From a bacterium UBP2_UBA4780 (GTDB lineage Bacteria > Edwardsbacteria > AC1 > EtOH8): DNA of 5,942 nt. Both the position numbers and the translations under genes were made by a program. The stretch spans positions 1 to 5,942 of the forward strand of contig DHHE01000059.1 in assembly GCA_002403115.1 (NCBI GenBank), written 5' to 3'. Below are positions 5,032 to 5,942 of this stretch, one piece after another (the stretch's first letter is position 1; each line of letters opens with the position of its first letter). The notes below the pieces were generated by a model, which saw nothing but the letters and a program-made list of their open reading frames with translations, was not told where the DNA came from and searched no databases.

Positions 5032-5942
5032 ATGGACAAGTTTGTCATCGAAGGCGGCCGGCCGCTGGCGGGCACGGTGCGGGCCTCGGGCGCCAAGAAC
5101 GCGGTGCTGCCGGCCATGGCCGCCTGCCTGCTGGCCGGGGGCCGCTCGGTGCTGGGCAACGTCCCCAACGTCATGGACGTCCGCACCATGCGCCGCCTGC
5201 TGTTGAGGCTGGGCTGCAGGGTCGACTTCGAGGGCGGGACCATGGCCGTCGGCGTTCCGGACAAGCTGCGCTGCCAGGCCGAGTACGAGATCGTCAAGCA
5301 GATGCGGGCCTCGTATTACGTGCTGGGGCCGCTGCTGGCCCGTTTCGGAACGGCCCGGGTCTCCCTGCCCGGGGGCTGCGCCATCGGCGCCCGGCCCATT
5401 GACCTCCACCTAAAGGGCATGGAGGCGCTGGGCGCCAGGGTGGAGATAGTCCACGGTTACGTCTCGGCCAAGGCCAAACAGCTGCGGGGCGCGAGAATCA
5501 ATTTGTCCGGCTCCAAGGGGCCTTCGGTCGGGGCCACCATCAACGTGATGATGGCCGCCTGCCTGGCCAGCGGGCAGACGGTCATCGAGTCGGCGGCCAT
5601 GGAGCCCGAGGTGACGGCCACCGCGGACCTTCTAAACGCCATGGGCGCCCGGATACAGGGATCGGGTACCCCGGTGATATCGGTCGAGGGCGTCGGGGAA
5701 TTGCGTCCTGCAGAGCACGAGATGATACCGGACCGGATCGAGGCCGGGAGCCTGATGGCGGCGGCGGCCGTCACCGGCGGCTGCGTCACCATCGAGGACT
5801 GCCGGCCCGACCACCTGTCGGCGGCCATCGAGCACCTGCGGCGGGCCGGGGTGCGGGTGGCTGCCGGCGACGGGCTGGTGACGGTCGAGGCCCGGCGGAG
5901 GCTGAAGCCCATGGAGGTAACCGTGGCCCCCTACCCGGGCTT
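5032..5942 (+). CDS. murA: UDP-N-acetylglucosamine 1-carboxyvinyltransferase, 3' end missing
   Basis: MurA transfers enolpyruvate from phosphoenolpyruvate to the 3-hydroxyl of UDP-GlcNAc in the cytoplasm, the first committed step of peptidoglycan synthesis. The window holds 303 codons of an enzyme usually near 420 residues, and the frame is open at the last base. MDKFVIEGGRPLAGTV aligns with the family N-terminus, which fixes the start. Lys22 in SGAKN, Arg92 in VKQMRAS and the active-site Cys116 in SLPGGCAIGARPIDLH are present, so the enzyme should be of the fosfomycin-sensitive Cys type. The internal repeat of the alpha/beta inverse barrel continues with EPEVTATADLL and IPDRIEAGS. The conserved PTDMQ segment lies just beyond the window. 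No Shine-Dalgarno sequence is visible within 20 bases of the ATG, which is unusual beside its neighbours. It is probably a separate transcript, since a terminator-like palindrome precedes it. Confidence 0.96.
   Translation, partial: MDKFVIEGGRPLAGTVRASGAKNAVLPAMAACLLAGGRSVLGNVPNVMDVRTMRRLLLRLGCRVDFEGGTMAVGVPDKLRCQAEYEIVKQMRASYYVLGPLLARFGTARVSLPGGCAIGARPIDLHLKGMEALGARVEIVHGYVSAKAKQLRGARINLSGSKGPSVGATINVMMAACLASGQTVIESAAMEPEVTATADLLNAMGARIQGSGTPVISVEGVGELRPAEHEMIPDRIEAGSLMAAAAVTGGCVTIEDCRPDHLSAAIEHLRRAGVRVAAGDGLVTVEARRRLKPMEVTVAPYPG

Overview
The window is GC-rich bacterial DNA. All convincing genes lie on the + strand and are tightly packed, except for two AT-richer intergenic stretches. The murA gene indicates a peptidoglycan-making bacterium. 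The remains of a membrane-bound [NiFe]-hydrogenase-type operon, with its maturation protease nearby, suggest an anaerobic, H2-handling metabolism. The phylum cannot be fixed from the sequence. Short dispersed-type repeats and palindromes of the kind often met in genomes of uncultivated bacteria fit such a lineage, but that is only an impression.

Region 1 (1-1149) is the 3' end of a respiratory-type operon. It holds a truncated NuoH-like ion-translocating membrane subunit, then, with an ATGA overlap, a two-cluster ferredoxin subunit. The order membrane arm subunit - ferredoxin - end of operon, with a HycI-type protease about 1 kb downstream, fits an Mbh-like group 4 hydrogenase better than complex I. 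A strong 13-bp hairpin follows the last gene.

Region 2 (1150-1498) has no convincing gene. It holds a possible palindromic element and a 9-bp direct repeat close to the next ribosome binding site.

Region 3 (1499-4020) has a stand-alone cyclic-nucleotide-binding-fold protein without a DNA-binding domain, then a terminator-like hairpin. Next come a HycI-type hydrogenase maturation protease, whose coding sequence contains a 4.4-copy heptanucleotide repeat, and a GT39-type membrane glycosyltransferase translationally coupled to it (GTGA overlap). The protease probably serves the upstream hydrogenase by trimming its large subunit after nickel insertion. The sensor-like protein may link that hydrogenase to a small-molecule signal, but this is inferred only from position.

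Region 4 (4017-4996) has a near-consensus sigma70-type promoter overlapping the stop of the glycosyltransferase. It drives an unassigned protein with a nucleotidyltransferase-fold signature and a Trm112-like zinc-ribbon protein, and the unit is closed by a long imperfect palindrome ending in six T's.

Region 5 (5032-5942) is the 5' three quarters of murA, catalysing the first committed step of peptidoglycan synthesis. It has no visible Shine-Dalgarno sequence and is cut by the window end.
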